Translations under genes and position numbers: made by a program
DNA from: Entophlyctis helioformis
Taxonomy: Eukaryota > Chytridiomycota > Chytridiomycetes > Chytridiales > Chytriomycetaceae
Length of the DNA: 64,000 bases
Direction of reading: 5' to 3'
Assembly: GCA_025526915.1 (NCBI GenBank)
Contig: JAHLKH010000084.1
Span: 1-64,000, forward strand
Part shown: positions 1-12,664 of the stretch, one piece after another
Layout of the letters: every line of letters starts with the position of its first letter
Numbering within the stretch: the first letter of the stretch is position 1
Notes under the pieces: model-generated
What the model saw: the letters and a program-made list of their open reading frames with translations, nothing else
What the model was told of the DNA's origin: nothing
The model's database searches: none

Positions 1-228
1 CACGCGCAAGTCATTGACCAAATCTTTGCAAACGTCAAAGAGACTCCTGCATAGCCGGCCGATCCATATGCATCTATTGTTTGCGCATCCATTTTTCCTT
101 ATTTGCCTCTCTGCCACCACCATAAACCATGTCTGCCGTCGGAACGCGGCCATCTTTGTAGGTTATACAGCGCTGTGCTTATTTTTGGTCTTGTTTTTAT
201 GGCAGTGTTCCGTGTGTCATTTCAAGCA

Positions 229-2347
229 TCAGGACAGGGCAACGGCGTACATCTGGATCCATCCATACACAATCCCAACAGCCGTGTACACGGACGTGAT
301 CATGAGTGGCAGGAACGCCAGTCGTTCAGAGCCAAACACCATGCCGTGCGCCACTTCGGTGTACACGCACAGCGGCACAAACCCGGCAATGTACACGCGC
401 TCCAGCCGGCCGAGTGCAAACGGCCGTGTCGCCGACCCAACAAAGTGCACAGCAAACATGGCAAACAGTGCCAAAACCAGCACCTTGGTTGCCAACTCTT
501 GCTGCTCAAACAGCAGCGGGAACAGCGAAAAGTATCCCGAGATGGACAGCACGCTGAACAGCCGTGCATGGCGAGCCGACTTGACTGCGACGACCGACAG
601 CGGGATGAGAATGAGCAGAATGGCCTTTTCGTGCACATGCCAGCCGAACATGTATGAGCCAAAGCCGCAGAGAATGAGCGCGTCAAGGAACTTGTCGGGC
701 GTGGGCTGGAACCAGAGTTTGGCAAGGATCGGCTGCAGTTCTGCGTGTGAGTGCATTGAAAACAATAGGGAGCAGAGTCCATGCAGATGCCGTACAAGCT
801 GAGAAAGAACGGTCAGGATGACCGTTGTTGAAGGTGCGATGTTGGGCAGAATGGCAAAAGTAGAGTCGCCAACCAAGCCGCGTGTGAGAGACGCTGTCTG
901 TGCAGGCACTGACTTGCCCAGGATCCGCAGCACTGGTGGTGGTGGTATGGTGCATGCGCAAGTCAGCCAACACGTTCAGAGCGCCGTGTTCAAGGCACGC
1001 TCTGCCATACCTTGCAGCAAGGCGCGATCAGCAAACGAGTAGAGTGCCCAAAAGTTGGGTGCCCAGTACGCGTGGCACAGTCCGCGCTTGAACGGAAACA
1101 GGCGGCTCAGCACTTGCAGCAGATGAGGTGCAAACGGACCAAACGATACGGCAAACACTGCCACAACTGCCAGGCCCAGGCCGATAAGACGCGCAAACGA
1201 GAAACGGAACCGGCCCGTGAAGCAGTACCCTGCCAGCAGATACACAAAGTACGCGGGTGCTTGGTACAGGTAGATGTGCTTGAAGTTGAGCACGACAGCG
1301 AACAGGATCCCGCCAAGAATGTGCTTGTTCTGCCGGATAGCGCGACTGTCAGCAGATGAAGCGCCAAGGGCTGGGCATGCAATATGGCGACAGACGGCTT
1401 GCCTCAAACATGAACGCAACAGAGAACAGCTGGATGCCGTACATGAAAGCGTTGTACTGGAAATGGATGTGGTCTACAAACAGGATGCCTGGGTTGAGAA
1501 ACACCAGAGCCAGCAGCATGCCAAACAGATGCGGCGGCGTCTTGATGGCGCGAAGTAGCCTGTTGACAGCCATGGAGAGCATGAGCATCGCTCATGCGTG
1601 CCGTCTTGGTGATCCAGCCTGGCAGCCACCCACCGAAGAATGCCGGCGTAAAAGACAGCCTCGGTTGCCATGACAGACAGCCGCTGGAACAGGACAGTCT
1701 GATTGCTGGCATAGCCTAGGCGGCTCACGTCGAGCATGTTGGGATCAAAGAACTTGGCAATCTGGCTCAGCGACCATTCGAACCAGGCAAAGAAGGGCGG
1801 GTAGTCCAGCGTCCACTCTGATGTGTCCTGCACATTTTGCCGTGGCCAGATCCGCCAGATCCGCCAGATCCGTCGGGTCGGTCAGGTCGGTCAGATCCAG
1901 GTTGAGATGAAAGGATGCAAGTGCCTGCAGAGGCAGTCTTTGGCTGACCTCGTAGTACCACTTGCTGATGGGCAGCGAGTGCGTGATGGCCAGCCAGTTG
2001 CGATGCACCTCAAAGTCTGTCGATTTGCTGAGTCCAGCGTCAGCCACGCCTTGGCAGCCACGGCGACACGGTGGATGCACTGACTATGACGGCAGCAGAA
2101 GCAGCTTGACGCATGCCGCAAGCGCAAACAGCCGCCACTCGCCGAGCGCCTGCCAGAGTGTGCTTGGGGAGTCTGCCGGTGCTGGTGCCGTGGCCGGCGC
2201 CGAGACCTTGGCTATGGCGGCTGAGAGGGACAGGCCAGAGGGCATTGTCGAGGCGGCCACGACCGACGAGCGCGGCGACGTAGCTCTGGACGATGGCTTG
2301 GACGGCGACCTGCTGCTAGCCGTGCTGCTGGACGTGCTGCTGCTCAT
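229..2347 (-). CDS. ALG8: Dolichyl-P-Glc:Glc1Man9GlcNAc2-PP-dolichol alpha-1,3-glucosyltransferase
   Basis: This is an ER-membrane glucosyltransferase that adds the second glucose to the lipid-linked oligosaccharide used for N-glycosylation. Reading right to left, exon 1 (from 2347) encodes a Ser/Ala-rich leader. The next exon carries [20 protein letters not shown] then KWYYE, and splicing joins this to [17 protein letters not shown]. That signature is the first luminal loop of ALG6/ALG8, and the ALG8-specific wording fits best. Further hydrophobic exons run through 1600-980 and the last ends at 229. The intron at about 1835-1945 contains a short GATCTGGCG tandem repeat. At least five exons are needed, and I did not fix every border. 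It is divergent from POLD2, with 322 bp between start codons. Confidence 0.85.
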
Positions 2348-2669
2348 CTGCGCCGGTTCGTCGTCGTTCAGCTGGTTGTCGTCTGTCTGTTAGTCGGTTG
2401 GTTGGTGCAAGCTGACTGGACGCTGGATCTCACGCTTGAGAGTACGCAGCTGATTGGCGTGTCGTTGTTGCTCCAAAAAGTCACGTGGTATATCACGTGA
2501 TCCAGTAGCCACCCAGACATTTCCAACATCGATTGATCGAGCCAGCGATCCTCCAGACAGACGTCACGTCACTAAGCAGCCTTGGTATGTGATGCGGCAT
2601 GCGCGCGGATCTGCGTCGCCCACAAGCCATTCATGCAGGCTGCTGACGATTATCTGGCCGCAAAGTGTG
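2348..2669. promoter_or_regulatory. Divergent ALG8/POLD2 promoter with two TCACGTG sites
   Basis: This gene-free interval separates the two start codons. It contains TCACGTGG at 2481-2488 and TCACGTGA at 2493-2500, spaced like a paired bHLH (Cbf1/USF-like) E-box. Similar motifs occur at two other promoters in the window. The function is inferred. Confidence 0.4.
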
Positions 2670-4806
2670 ATGCTCGGCTCAAGCATGTCGCCAACACCGT
2701 GAGTGCCGTTGGCCGCCAACAGCCGGACCAGCCGGACAAGCCGCACGCATGGCACGCATCGCACTCACGCCCTCTGCCTTGCGCTCTCTGCCTTGCGCTC
2801 TCTGCCTTGCGCTCTCTGCTGCAGCGTCTCGTCACGGCAACCCGAGCCCTCGCCTGCGCTCGCACAGTCGTCGCTCCGCAGCGAGCAGCAGTCCGATAAC
2901 AGCACGTCGTCCGAGCAGCTGCTCCGCGCCAGTGCACGCTTGGACCGTCTGGACTCGGACAGGTTCACGCTCACGGAACGCACATACACTCACCAGTACG
3001 CCGCCCTCTACTTTACTCGCCTCAACCGGCTGCGTCCTCGTGTGCAGGCTGCCGCCAACAGACGCTGGGCCTCCCTGTCCAGTACGTCCGACCGCCTGTC
3101 TTTCGGACATTTCGTTTGTACCAGAACCATTTCACGGCCGGATCTGTCTGCCGAGTGCTGACCATGCCAGGCACGACTGCCCGGTTTGCAGAACCCCCGC
3201 CGTTTGTGCGCATTCTCGGCCTGGTGCCTGGCGTCGTGTCGTGTGTCATTGGCACCATCTACGTCGACATGCCGCTCAAGCCCAACGTCTTAGAACTCGT
3301 CACAAGAAAGGTTCGCTTCTTGAACATCGCGCGGATCCGATCCCTGTGCAATCGCCCTGACACAATGCATGTATGCATACATGGACAGGAATGGACAGCT
3401 GCGCCAGAGTAAAGGATTCGCTCGTGAGCGACAAGGACAAGGTGCTGCTCGAGGACGAGTCGGGCCGCATCATCCTGACCGGCGATCTTGTCCAAAGAGC
3501 CAACCTGATGACAGGTGTGTCTATGCAGCGGTTTGCAACAGCCAGCCCGTGTTCCTGGCACTCACCCGTCACAACCGACAGGCGTCATTGCAGCGTTTCT
3601 GGGATCTGAAAACGACAGCGGCGAGTTCCAAGTGGCCGATATCTGCTATGCCGACTTTAGCCCACAGGCACCGCTTCCTCATCTGTCTGCAAGCAACAGC
3701 AACACCCACGGGCCGTGGATCGCCTTGCTCAGCGGTCTCGAGATCGGCAGCACCGACAGCTTCGATATCCGGTACATGATGCTCGTCGACTACCTCACTG
3801 GCGAGTCTGGCAGCGAAGAGGTTTGTTCCATTGACACGCCCAACAACTCGCTCATGCGGCAACCTACGCGAACGACACCCTGACATGGCCATCACACAGG
3901 ACATGCAGACGGCACAAGGCATCTGTCGCGTTGTGCTCTGCGGCGACACTCTTGCCAAGATGAAGCCCATGCACGATGCCCGCAACCCCAAGATAACTGG
4001 CTCAACGTCCACCAACACAGGCGGCATCGGTGGCCAGGCCATTGCATTTGACGGATCGGCTGTTGACGCTGCAGACGCTTTGCTGTTATCCCTCGCTGCA
4101 TCCATGCCTGTGGATGTCGTGCCGGGGCCCTCGGATCCGACCACCGCCTTTCTGCCGCAACAGCCGATCCACTCGTCCATCTTCCAGCGCGCGTGCCGCG
4201 TGTCGTCCCTGTCCATGTTGACAAACCCCACCACGTTTGCCGTAGAAGATACCAGGTAACAGCGCCGCACGCCTGGCTTCGACTTGTAGTCTCAATCGTC
4301 CAGCTCGTCCAGCTCGTCCAGTTCGTCCAGGCTGACCACTGGCACTTTCTGTCTGTATGCGTGTATGTGTGTGCGTCGCTAGCTTTGTCGTGGACAGCGG
4401 ACAGCCGCTCGAGGATATGCACCGCATGACAAGCAGCGCACGCGGCATTGACCTTGCCAGCCATGTGCTCAAATGGGGCCATCTCGCACCCACGGCACCC
4501 GACACGATCTGGTGCCATCCGTTCCAGATGGACGACCCGCTGGTGCTGGACACACGGCCGCATGTGTTTGTGGTGGGCAACCAACCGCGGTTTGACACGA
4601 GACTCGTGCACATGCCACGCTCGGGTACGGGCCATGCTTCGAATGGACGCGACGATCCGATGGATGGCGAACAGGAGAATGCAAAGGAAGACACAGAGAC
4701 GACGCGCGTGATTCTGGTGCCCAGGTTTGCAGAGACTGGCGTGCTGGTGCTGGTCAACACAGCGACGCTCGAGTGCAAGACGGTCGAGTTTGGATGCGCC
4801 GTCTGA
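2670..4806 (+). CDS. POLD2: DNA polymerase delta small (B) subunit
   Basis: This is the regulatory subunit of DNA polymerase delta (yeast Pol31, fission yeast Cdc1), which works at the replication fork. I start it at the ATG at 2670. A short first exon (2670-2698) splices at GTGAGT over an intron with a tandem CTCTCTGCCTTGCG repeat to 2825. The product then contains ERTYTHQYAALYFTRL, an OB-fold region (VSCVIGTIYVDMPLKPNVL, VLLEDESGRIILTG) and the inactive phosphoesterase domain. Late conserved blocks are MPVDVVPGPSDPTTAFLPQQ and APDTIWCHPFQMDDP. Further introns lie at about 3082-3170, 3310-3414, 3513-3590, 3822-3900 and 4257-4380. Length and motif order match human POLD2 throughout. Confidence in identity is high and in exon 1 moderate. 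Confidence 0.9.
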
Positions 4807-4976
4807 TGGACGTGTGGGCATTTCCACAGCAGTGGCTGGTTGCATGGCAATGAATGCAGCAATGCAATGAATGGCGCAAGGATCCGCACGGACAGGGCGT
4901 GGGTGATGTGGGAATGGAATGTCATTGGAAAGAAGTGGGATCGGGTTGGATTTGCTGGGGTGTGTGGCGCGGCACT

Positions 4977-6591
4977 CTAACCAATGATGATCTTGCCCTC
5001 GTCCTCGTTGATGACATACTCGGGAATCTCGAGGTTGAGAGGGGCGGGGCCCTTTCTGATGCGGCCAGAGATGTCGTAGTGCGAGCCGTGGCAGGGGCAG
5101 AACCAGCCTCCGTACTCGCCAGCTGTTGGAGGGCCGGCGCGTGGGTGTTAGTGGGCGGCAAGCGACACGAGGCTGCAAGCGACACGAGGCGGCAGACCGG
5201 CAGCCAAAGACGCACCTTCTCCAATGGGCACACAGCCAAGGTGTGTGCAGACACCGAGCATGACAAGCCACTCGGGCTGCTTGGTGCGGTCAGAGTCCGT
5301 CTCCTTGTGGCGGAGCTCGGCAAGGTCGACCGTGTTGGCCTCGGCAATCTCTGTTCACATCAATGCAAGGCACGGCCAGAATAATCAGTCGGCGAGTCCG
5401 TGCAGAGCACAGTCGGTGCATCCATGCGGGCGTGAATGTGCGCAGGCGCATCCGTTTGCCGGTGGCATCTGTCCATTCAAGCACGCAGTGTGCGATTCAA
5501 GCGCGCGTGTGGCTTACCCTCTGCGGTTCTGTGGCGAACAAAGACGGGCTTGCCTCTCCACTGTCAGGTGCAGCGCCAAAGGGATCGCAGCATTGTGCGG
5601 CATTAGTATCTGGGCGTCTGCACGGCGATCAACATCCAGCCACTGGTGCATCAGGCTGGCTGCCCCTATAGTTCTGGTTGTGGTGCTGCTGCTGCTGCTG
5701 CTGCTGCTGCAAGATGCGAATGCGCCAGCCGACTGGCTCGCTGGCTGGCTGACTGGCTGGCTGGCCCACGACTGGGGCGAGTCAAACGCACCTTGAGAAC
5801 GACGTTCTTGCCCTCGGGCACGGCGGCCATGTCCAGCTCGACCTTGGCAAGCGCAAGCACATCGGCCGAGGCAGACAGGTTGACGAGGTAGTCCGTGACA
5901 ACGTTCTTGGCAGCAACGGCGCCGAAAGCGCTCAGGTTGCCGATCATGAAGTAGGCAAAGTTGCGGGACGACTGGTCGTTGTAGGTGGCGGCGGCCTTCT
6001 TGTACGGCTGCTGCGACTCGGGGGGCACGTTGACGTCCGAGTCGGGGTGGGCAACGGTGACGGGGGCAGCGTAGAAGCGCTTCTGCTGGAACACGGAGGC
6101 TGTTGGGGGGGAATCGTTGTGGGGTCAGCGCTCGTCAGACTGAGCCATGCAAGGGCACGTTTGCTGGCTGGCGTGCTGGCGTGCTGGCCTATGGGCATAG
6201 TGGCTGGCGGCAGGTGTGGGGCTGCAGCGGGCCCATGCACGCCCCTTGATGGCCGGGCTGGCCAGGTTGGGCTGCACGGGCACCCATGCCGAGCCGTGCC
6301 ATGCCATGCCGTGCCGAGCCGAGCGCCGAGCCGAGCCAGCGGCAGATGATGAGCAGTCGCAGCAGCATCGTCGACTCCACACGCACCGACAAACGACGTC
6401 TTGGCAGACACTGTGCCGCTGGGCGAGACAGTGGCGCGCACAGAGGGCGAGGCCACGGACGGGCCGTGGCCGTGGCCGTGGGACGCACCTGCAGCAGGGC
6501 GGGCGACGGCGGGCACGGCGGCGGCAGAGCGCACGACCGGCGAGGTTGCGACGAAGAGGGTCTTGGCCGAGGTGCGTGCCAGCGAAGCCAT
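4977..6591 (-). CDS. RIP1: Ubiquinol-cytochrome c reductase Rieske iron-sulfur subunit
   Basis: This is the 2Fe-2S subunit of respiratory complex III in the mitochondrial inner membrane. Exon 1 (from ATG 6591) encodes an Arg/Ala-rich mitochondrial presequence. After an intron of about 390 bp, exon 2 encodes [19 protein letters not shown] and the single membrane anchor ([19 protein letters not shown]). A small exon of about 44 bases near 5519-5562 encodes [14 protein letters not shown]. The next exons carry the cluster motifs CTHLGC and CPCHGSHYD, and the protein ends [14 protein letters not shown]. All four cluster ligands and the disulfide cysteines are present. The intron near 5690-5770 contains CTG and CTGG microsatellites. 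It is divergent from CDK8. Confidence 0.93.
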
Positions 6592-6620
6592 TTGAAGTTT
6601 TTTCTTAAGCGTCAAGGCAA

Positions 6621-8417
6621 ATGGCGACGTCCAGCAGCTCGACCAGCAGCGCATCGAGCATCAGCGAGCTGGCCGTTGGCGTGCTCCTGGCCAGCGAGAG
6701 CAGCGCCAGCAGCGCCATAACCCCGCAGCAGCAGCAGCAGCAGAAGCAGCATATGCCGCCAGCGCCAAAGGTGCAGCGAGACTGGTCGGCTGCCTACGAG
6801 TCCTTCAAGCGCAACAAGGACGCCAAGCGGCGCGGCATCACCGACAAGTATGCCATCGACGGCTTCATCTCTGCCGGCACATACGGCCGTGTCTTCAAGG
6901 CCCGCAAGCTCGCATCGGCATCGGCATCGGCGTCGGCACCAGGGCCATCATCGCTGGCTTCGACAGGCACTGTGCCAGAGTACGCCATCAAAAAGTTCAA
7001 GCCCGACAAGGAGGGCGAGAGTGCGCTGGCAAGCGGCATCTCCCAGTCGGCGTGCCGTGAGATCGCGCTCTGTCGCGAGCTGCACCACGAGAACGTTGTC
7101 AATCTCGAAGAGGTCATGCTGGATCCCAAGGACCGCTCCATATCCATGGTCTTTGAGTATGCCGAGCACGATCTGCTGGTACGCATCGACTCTGGATGGA
7201 CTCTGCATCGGCACGCCCGTCGAGCCCGTCGAGCCAGCCGGGCCAGCCGACTGACGCTGTTGACCCGCTGCAGCAAATCCTGCACCATCACAGCCAGTAC
7301 GAACGCAAGTCTATAGCAGAGTACACCATCAAGTCGTTCCTGTGGCAGCTGCTCAACGGCCTGTCCTATCTGCATGCGAACTGGGTGCTCCACAGAGTGA
7401 GTCATGCGCGACGAGCGGCTGCCGCTCTCACGCCTATTTTCATCCATCTGACCATCCAGTCGTTGGCGTGCAGGATCTCAAACCGGCCAACATCCTTGTG
7501 ACGTCGGACGGCGTCGTCAAGATTGGTAAGCGCGTGTATGCTGTGCACGCGTCTCTCCTTCTCTGTCCCAGCATGCCCGTTGTTCATTCACAGCCACTCT
7601 GCCGGCAGCCGACTTGGGACTTGCACGTCTCTTCCAGGCTCCCGTGCAGCCGTTATTCCATGGCGATAAAGTCGTAGTGACGATATGGTACAGATCGCCA
7701 GAGCTGCTCCTTGGAACGCGCCACTACACAAAGGCTATTGACATCTGGGCCGTCGGATGCATCTTTGCCGAGCTGCTTATGCTCCGCCCCATATTCAAGG
7801 GCGAGGAGGCCAAGATGGACAACAAGAAGAATATCCCTCTCCAACGCGACCAGCTGCTCAAGATTTTCGATATCCTTGGCACACCCACAAGTCAGTGCCA
7901 TTGCCCTGCTCTCTGCCAACTCCCCGTCATTGGCACTGACAGAGGATCGTGATGGGCGGCTGAACAGCCGAGAGATGGCCTGGCATCGAGCAGATGCCAG
8001 AGTATGGCAATATCCGCGACATGCTCCAGCGATCGACACACAACAATCTCAAGGCACTCTACCAGAACAATGCTTCGACCAAGAACGAGCAAGGATTCTA
8101 CTTGCTGCTCAATATGCTCGAATACGATCCAGAGAAGCGCACAAGTGCTGATGCCGCACTCTCTCATGCATACTTTAATACCGAAGAGCCCAAGCCAGGC
8201 GCAAAGTACGTCTGCCGCGTATGCACGTCTCGGGCGATGCCTGGCCGTTGTTGCTGACAGTCAGCTGTGCATGGCGACGTTAGTGCATTTGCCATTGAGC
8301 GGCGTATTGGATACCAGAAGCGCAAAGTAATGCTGGTTGCTATCCGCTATGGTTGGCGGGACTGTGCTAACACTGCGCGTGTCTTGCCATGCGCAGATTC
8401 ACGTCGACAATGTGTAG
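6621..8417 (+). CDS. CDK8: Cyclin-dependent kinase 8 (Mediator kinase, Ssn3/Srb10)
   Basis: This is the catalytic subunit of the Mediator kinase module, partnered by cyclin C, and acts in the nucleus. A Ser/Gln-rich leader precedes the glycine loop ([13 protein letters not shown]), the [12 protein letters not shown] lysine strand and the cyclin-C-binding helix [14 protein letters not shown]. Later exons give [11 protein letters not shown], the fungal-type DLGLARLF activation start and [15 protein letters not shown]. They continue with [12 protein letters not shown], which is shared with yeast Srb10. The last coding bases lie in a tiny exon (8397-8417, IHVDNV) after an intron at 8327-8396. ATG 6621 gives a long leader; ATG 6753 ([11 protein letters not shown]) is a reasonable alternative. 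There are about six introns, each with a CTGAC or CTAAC branch site. Confidence 0.92.
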
Positions 8418-8461
8418 TGGCTTTGTGTTGTGAATGAAGTGTTTTGTATTTCCCCCCTGAA

Positions 8462-10860
8462 ATGGAGTCATCTACACCGTCCAAGACGCATCCGACCGAT
8501 GCGTATGAGCTCAAAACGCGCATCGGACAAGGCTCGTACGGCCAGGTACGTTCTCGTCCAGCGCATCCCAGTCAGTCGATAGACTAGCCACTGAACAGCA
8601 GCCAACCAGGTGTATCTCGCCATCCACAAGCTCACACACGAAGCTGTGGCAGTCAAGATAATCGATATTGAAGGCATGGAGGTCGCCCACTGGCAAACAC
8701 TGGCTGGACGCTGACCCGGCCCAGACGCGCAACAACAGAATGCGGCGACGACATTGACGAGATCCGCAACGAGATTGCCGTGCTCTCTGACCTGAAATCC
8801 CCGTGGGTCACACGGTACCACGGTTCATACGTCCGCGGCTCGTGTCTGTGGATCGTCATGGAGTACTGCGCAGGTGGCTCTTGCCGAGATATCGTGAGTA
8901 TTGCTTGGCGTTTTCATCACCATCCTCAGGCGTCAGTGCTGTTATGCACTAACAAGGGAGCCAGTTGAGCGGCCATGGTGTGTTTGACGAGCGGCAGGTG
9001 GCGTACATTGTGCAGGAGATGCTACGCGGGCTGGTGTACATCCATGGACTCGGACGCATTCATCGTGATATCAAGGCAGCAAACGTGCTGCTGATGGGTG
9101 ACGGGCGTGTCAAACTCGCAGATTTCGGCGTGTCTGGCCAGGTGTGTCGGTGCCGTGCCTTGGGTCATGAATGCATGATCATGAGACGACGGGAGTGCTG
9201 ACATGCGTTGACAAGGGCAGATCACGGCCACGATTACCAAGAAGAATACGTTTGTTGGCACGCCGTACTGGATGGCACCTGAAGTCATTCTGCGGTCAGC
9301 GTACAACGCCAAGGTGTGTGGAGGCACCGCGATTGGCCTGCATTGCATGGGCTGCGTCTTGACTGAGTGATGGTATGGGATGCAGGCAGATGTGTGGTCG
9401 CTTGGTATCACCGCCTGGGAACTGGCAACGTGAGTCGCGTTGGCATGGTGCATGCATGCCAGCATATCCAACTTACAATGTGCAATGGTATCCAGAGGAC
9501 TTCCGCCACATGCCAACATTCACCCTATGCGCGTCCTGTTCATGATCCCCAAACAAGCGCCACCACAGCTGGATGAGCGATTCTCGGCCGACTTTCGCGA
9601 CTTTGTGTCGCGTTGTCTGACGCATCGACCCAAAGACGTGCGTGGCATTCTTCATCCGTCGCTGTCATGGACCATGCACTGACATATTTCCCGCTAGCGT
9701 CCAACGGCACACGAGCTTCTCCAGCATCCGTTTGTGAGCAACGCGCAGACAGCGAATCCGTTGCTGGATCTTGTGCATCAGCTTGGATCGCCGGCCGGCA
9801 GTCTGGACGGCTCTGTTCAGCCGTCACGGCCGGGACTGGATGCCGCCGGAGGCATGGTCTCGGCATCCATCAAGAGGACGCCGCGATCGGGAGATCATGG
9901 ACATAAGGCACAGCCATCAATGGATGACAGCCTGGACATGGATGATCTGGACTGGGACTTTTCCCCGTCAGTCGTCGTGCCGTCGCCACCGGCAAAGCAA
10001 GTGCTGCAGCCAGTCGCACCAGCACTGCCGCAAGCAAGCCAGCAACAGCGATTGGCAGGGATTGGGCGTGGCTTGCCGTCCAACAACAACAGACTGGCTC
10101 CTGTTTCATTGGCAAACGGAAACGTGCAGGCACAAGTGATCAAGCCTGCATGCCAGCCCACGCCCACAGCAAGCCGACGCCGCGATGATGCTTCCACAAG
10201 CCGCGCACTTGGTCGCAGGTAGCGTAACGCTCGTTTCAAAACCATATGCGATCGTAAGGGGCGAACGAATAACACTTGCATGCCATGCTGCACGATGCAT
10301 CCAGCATTGCATTCGAGGACGAGTTCGAGCCGCCTTTGAGCCAAACACTGCCGACGCTCGGCCACGACCAACCACAAGGGGACATGCCATCTCTGGCTGC
10401 TGCCATGCGACCACCACAGTCTTTGCAAGACGCTGTAAGCAGCATTACGCCAATGGCAATGCCGCGGATATGGCAAGTGCCGTCAGTTGCCCAGTCGCCA
10501 TCAACAGCCGTCCCCTCTGTTCCGATCGCGTCGATAGTTGGCGCGGTTGGTGCACCCGTCGGAAGGACCGCTGTGTGTCACCAATGTCAACGGCCGTTCG
10601 AGACTGTCTCTGGGACGGCAGGTTCTCGACAGCCCCCGCGCGGCATGGACGGCGTGGTCATTGGCGACACTGACGATGAAGACAACCATGGCAATGTGCT
10701 GGACATGGACCCAGTCGAGGTTCGCGGCAGTGGCATGCGATCACAGGCACCGTCACCGCCTGCGGCCACAGGCATGGCTGCCACCCCGCGCGAGTTCCGC
10801 AGCCTGCTGGGCAACAGCCTGCTGAGCAGGTGGTGTGAGCGCGATCTGCCGGCTTCGTAA
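8462..10860 (+). CDS. GCK-III/Ste20-family serine/threonine kinase (MST3/4, Sid1-like)
   Basis: This is a germinal-centre kinase III relative. Such kinases act in septation, polarity or NDR/LATS signalling together with CCM3/Cdc14-like partners. The N-terminal kinase domain has [21 protein letters not shown], an acidic stretch ending [46 protein letters not shown] and [20 protein letters not shown]. There are eight or more introns, the first with a GT donor at 8548 and the second best explained as a GC-AG intron (8674-8738). After the kinase, a long disordered tail (from about 9720) contains an acidic [15 protein letters not shown] patch. It continues past an intron at 10219-10304 to 10860. 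The stop-to-start gap from CDK8 is only 44 bp. The identity of the C-terminal partner region is unknown. Confidence 0.88.
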
Positions 10861-10907
10861 TACATGCGGAACCGCGTTTTGCGTTCACCTCACAGATCGC
10901 CACGGGC

Positions 10908-12596
10908 ATGTCGGGCATGTTTGGCGTCCGGGCTGCTGCTGCGTCGCTGGTGCGCCAGACGGCGTCCTTCTCTCGTTGTCGCTCTGCCGGCTGCAAGGCG
11001 CTGTCGGCTCCTGCAGGCCGCACCGGGTCTCGCAGCCTTCATGTCGCCATTGTCGGTGCTGGGCCAGGTAAGCAGCGGCTGTCGACGGCTGCCATGTGGA
11101 AGGCAACGCACTGCAGACTAACGGCGGCTGCAACCATCGCGTGCAGCGGGCTTCTACACGGCGTCCAAGCTGCTCAAGCAGCCGGATGTCAAGGTCGACC
11201 TGTTTGAGCAGCTGCCTGTGCCGTACGGTCTTGTGCGCTACGGTGTCGCTCCAGACCATCCCGAAGTCAAGGCAAGCCTGCCTTGAATGCACCGCATGCA
11301 CCGCTCGTTTGCCGCACCGCTGACCCGCCGCCTGCGATGCCACAGAACGTCATCCAAAAGTTCGAGGGTGTCGCAGAGAACCCTGCCATGCGCTTTGTCG
11401 GAAACGTCTGCATCGGCACCGACATCCCCCTCTCCGTCCTGCGATCTGCATACGACGCCGTGATCCTGACCTATGGCTCGACCAGCGAGCGCCGGCTCGG
11501 CATCCCTGGCGAGTCCCAAGCCACCGCCAACGTCTTCTCGTCCCGTGCCTTTGTCGGCTGGTACAACGGCCATCCTGCCCACGCCAATCTGCCCGTCGAT
11601 CTCTCGTCATCGGACACGGCCGTAGTCATCGGCCAGGGCAATGTTGCTCTGGACGTCGCGCGGCTCCTTGTCACTCCCATCGATGTCCTCGCCAAGACGG
11701 ACATTGCCCGCCACGCGCTTGACGTGCTGGCCGCGTCGCGTATCCGCCATGTCCGCGTTGTCGGCCGACGCGGCCCCGCACACATTGCCTTTACGTCCAA
11801 GGAGTTCCGCGAGATGCTTGCCGTCGACGACGGCCGTCTGGGCTTCAAGCTCGATCCCGTCTGGCTCAAGAACCAGCTGGAGCCGTACCAGCTGCTCCTC
11901 AAGAGCGACCGGCCGCGCAAGCGGTTGCTGGATCTCATGGCAAAAGGCGCAGTGGCAGGTGCTGATGGCGGCGGCAGTGGCGACGGCAGCGGTGTGCGTG
12001 CAGCCAAGAGCTGGGCACTCGACTTTTTACTGTCGCCGACACGCGTGGTGGTGGATCCGAGCGAGCCAACCCGCGCCACGGCTGTCGAGTTTGAGACGAA
12101 CACGCTCGTGGGCGATGTGGGTTGGGACCAGCGTGCCAAGGGGACAGGCGACAAGGTGACCGTGGACTGTGGGCTGGTTGTGTCGAGTGTCGGGTATCAG
12201 AACCAGCCGCTCGGCGACGAGCTGGCGCTTGATCCAGAGACTCGGTCACATGTCCCGAATGAGCGCGGCCGTGTCGAGAGCCCGACGCCGCTGTATGTGG
12301 CTGGCTGGCTCAAAACGGGGCCGCGTGGTGTGATTGCGTCGACAATGTACGACGCATACGAGACTGCAGACACGGTGCTCGAGGATCATGCGGCCCAAGC
12401 GATTCCTGTCAAGGGCACTGATCCCCTGCCTGCACTCAAAGAGCGTCTGGCGTCCATGTGTATCCGCACGACAGATTTCGCAGACTGGAAGACGCTTGAT
12501 GCGGTTGAGCAGCAGCGTGGCGCGGCTAGTGGCAAGGAGCGCGAGAAGCTGGTGTCGGTATCTGAGATGCTGGACTTGTGTACAAGAGACCAATAA
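10908..12596 (+). CDS. ARH1: NADPH:adrenodoxin/ferredoxin oxidoreductase, mitochondrial
   Basis: This FAD enzyme passes electrons from NADPH to mitochondrial ferredoxin for Fe-S cluster and heme A biosynthesis. ATG 10908 opens a presequence rich in Arg and Ser. The FAD-binding motif [18 protein letters not shown] is assembled across intron 1 (about 11069-11147). [18 protein letters not shown] is assembled across intron 2, which begins GC rather than GT (11272-11345). The rest is one long exon with the NADP-binding [13 protein letters not shown], the [19 protein letters not shown] block and [10 protein letters not shown]. Motif order and size match FDXR/Arh1. It lies 47 bp after the kinase stop codon and is convergent with RPC82. 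Confidence 0.93.
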
Positions 12597-12664
12597 GCCA
12601 TAGTAAAGAATGGATGGGCCATGTAGAACGACAGGGGATGGTGTCCAAGCACGGCATCGATGCT

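Noticed and set aside
14..802. A 262-codon + strand frame at the window start
   Set aside because: It overlaps conserved ALG8 exons on the minus strand and has no family-like sequence; it is an antisense shadow in GC-rich DNA.
7614..7680. DLG instead of DFG/DMG in CDK8 as a possible inactive kinase
   Set aside because: DLG is normal for fungal Srb10/Ssn3 kinases, so it is not a defect.
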